The notes under the pieces are model-generated. The model saw only the letters and a list, made by a program, of their open reading frames with translations. It was not told the DNA's origin and did not search any database. Of a DNA stretch of 64,000 nucleotides, positions 63,907 to 64,000 are shown piece by piece. Origin of the DNA: Calliopsis andreniformis (taxonomy: Eukaryota; Arthropoda; Insecta; Hymenoptera; Andrenidae); NCBI RefSeq assembly GCF_051401765.1, contig NW_027480429.1, positions 10,730,157 through 10,794,156 of the forward strand, read 5' to 3'. Position numbers and translations under genes: made by a program. How positions within the stretch are numbered: position 1 is the first letter of the stretch; the number at the start of each line of letters is the position of its first letter.

Positions 63907-64000
63907 CATAGAAGTCAACGCCAGAAGCATAAAATACGATATAAATACAACAGCTTTTCCATCGTATAAAACGAATAATTGCAACCAGTGTGAAAGTAAT

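Larger units (their letters stand above)
1..64000. repeat. Tandem satellite array, 166-bp monomer, head to tail
   Basis: The entire window is made of about 385 copies of one monomer. Landmarks at 131, 297, 464, 629 and 795 are 165-167 bp apart, and the landmark at 63,878 is 384 intervals from the first, mean 166.01 bp. All copies run in the same direction and I saw no inversion. The unit is AT-rich in its first half (TATAAATA, TATAAAA, AATAATTGCAACCAG) and GC-richer in its second half (TTCCGGGCAACCTAGG, CTAGGGCGTTG, GTTAGGGCC). Its length is near that of a chromatosome and typical of centromeric satellites in plants and animals, which is why I infer a centromeric or pericentromeric location; nothing in the sequence proves that. 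No stretch over 300 bp is anything other than this repeat. The species and family name are not recognised. Confidence 0.98.

Noticed and set aside
1..64000. TTAGGG in most monomers (GTTAGGGCC), resembling the telomere repeat
   Set aside because: It occurs once per 166 bp and never in tandem, so it is part of the satellite consensus and not interstitial telomeric DNA.
1..64000. CENP-B box
   Set aside because: I compared the CGGG-containing part of the monomer (TTCTACGTTCCGGGC) and its complement with the NTTCGNNNNANNCGGGN core. The spacing and the required A do not fit on either strand.
1..64000. CRISPR-like direct repeats
   Set aside because: The repeats are contiguous 166-bp units with no unique spacers and no cas genes; this is satellite DNA.
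1..64000. Embedded tRNA, rRNA or transposon sequence
   Set aside because: The exact register of 384 monomers leaves no room for an insert, and I saw no tRNA-like cloverleaf, terminal repeats or target-site duplications.

Overview
The whole 64 kb is one uninterrupted array of a eukaryotic-type satellite DNA. A monomer of about 166 bp (about 41% GC by hand count of a consensus) repeats head to tail in one orientation from the first base to the last. A landmark in the monomer (the GTTG after the CTAGG dyad) lies at 131 near the start and 63,878 near the end: 63,747 bp, or 384 x 166.01. Intermediate landmarks never drift more than about 10 bp from an exact multiple of 166. I found no gene, RNA gene, transposon, CRISPR array or unique-sequence island. 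The setting is most likely a centromeric or pericentromeric satellite block of a plant or animal. The species cannot be read from the sequence, and I do not recognise the family with confidence. Medicago truncatula has 166-bp satellites, but matching length alone is not an identification.

The interest lies in the higher-order organisation. (1) 1 to about 5,247: a 20-monomer higher-order repeat (HOR, 3,321 bp), one full unit and 1.6 of the next, nearly identical. (2) About 5,236-9,581: a 15-monomer HOR (2,491 bp) whose second copy lacks exactly two monomers. (3) About 9,582-15,995: a mosaic of shorter blocks copied from region 2 and from within itself (offsets of 6 to 31 monomers). (4) About 15,995-38,840: a central domain with its own variant monomers and large copies at offsets of 19, 22, 29, 49 and 76 monomers. 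(5) About 38,840-64,000: a right domain with 18-, 20- and 22-monomer offsets and one block present five times. Some variant monomers, including ones with 8-13 bp A-tracts, occur only in region 1 and region 5, so the two flanks resemble each other more than either resembles the centre.

Every duplication, deletion and domain junction I could trace is in register with the 166-bp unit, as expected from unequal exchange or conversion between aligned monomers. One sub-monomer element stands out: an imperfect dyad (GCAA-CCTAGG, 6-base loop, YCTAGG-GCG-TTGC) in nearly every monomer. In several variant monomers both sides of a stem pair have changed so that pairing is kept. Open reading frames up to 133 codons exist on both strands, but they are by-products of the repeat.

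All block boundaries were found by eye alignment and are good to roughly 10-20 bp.
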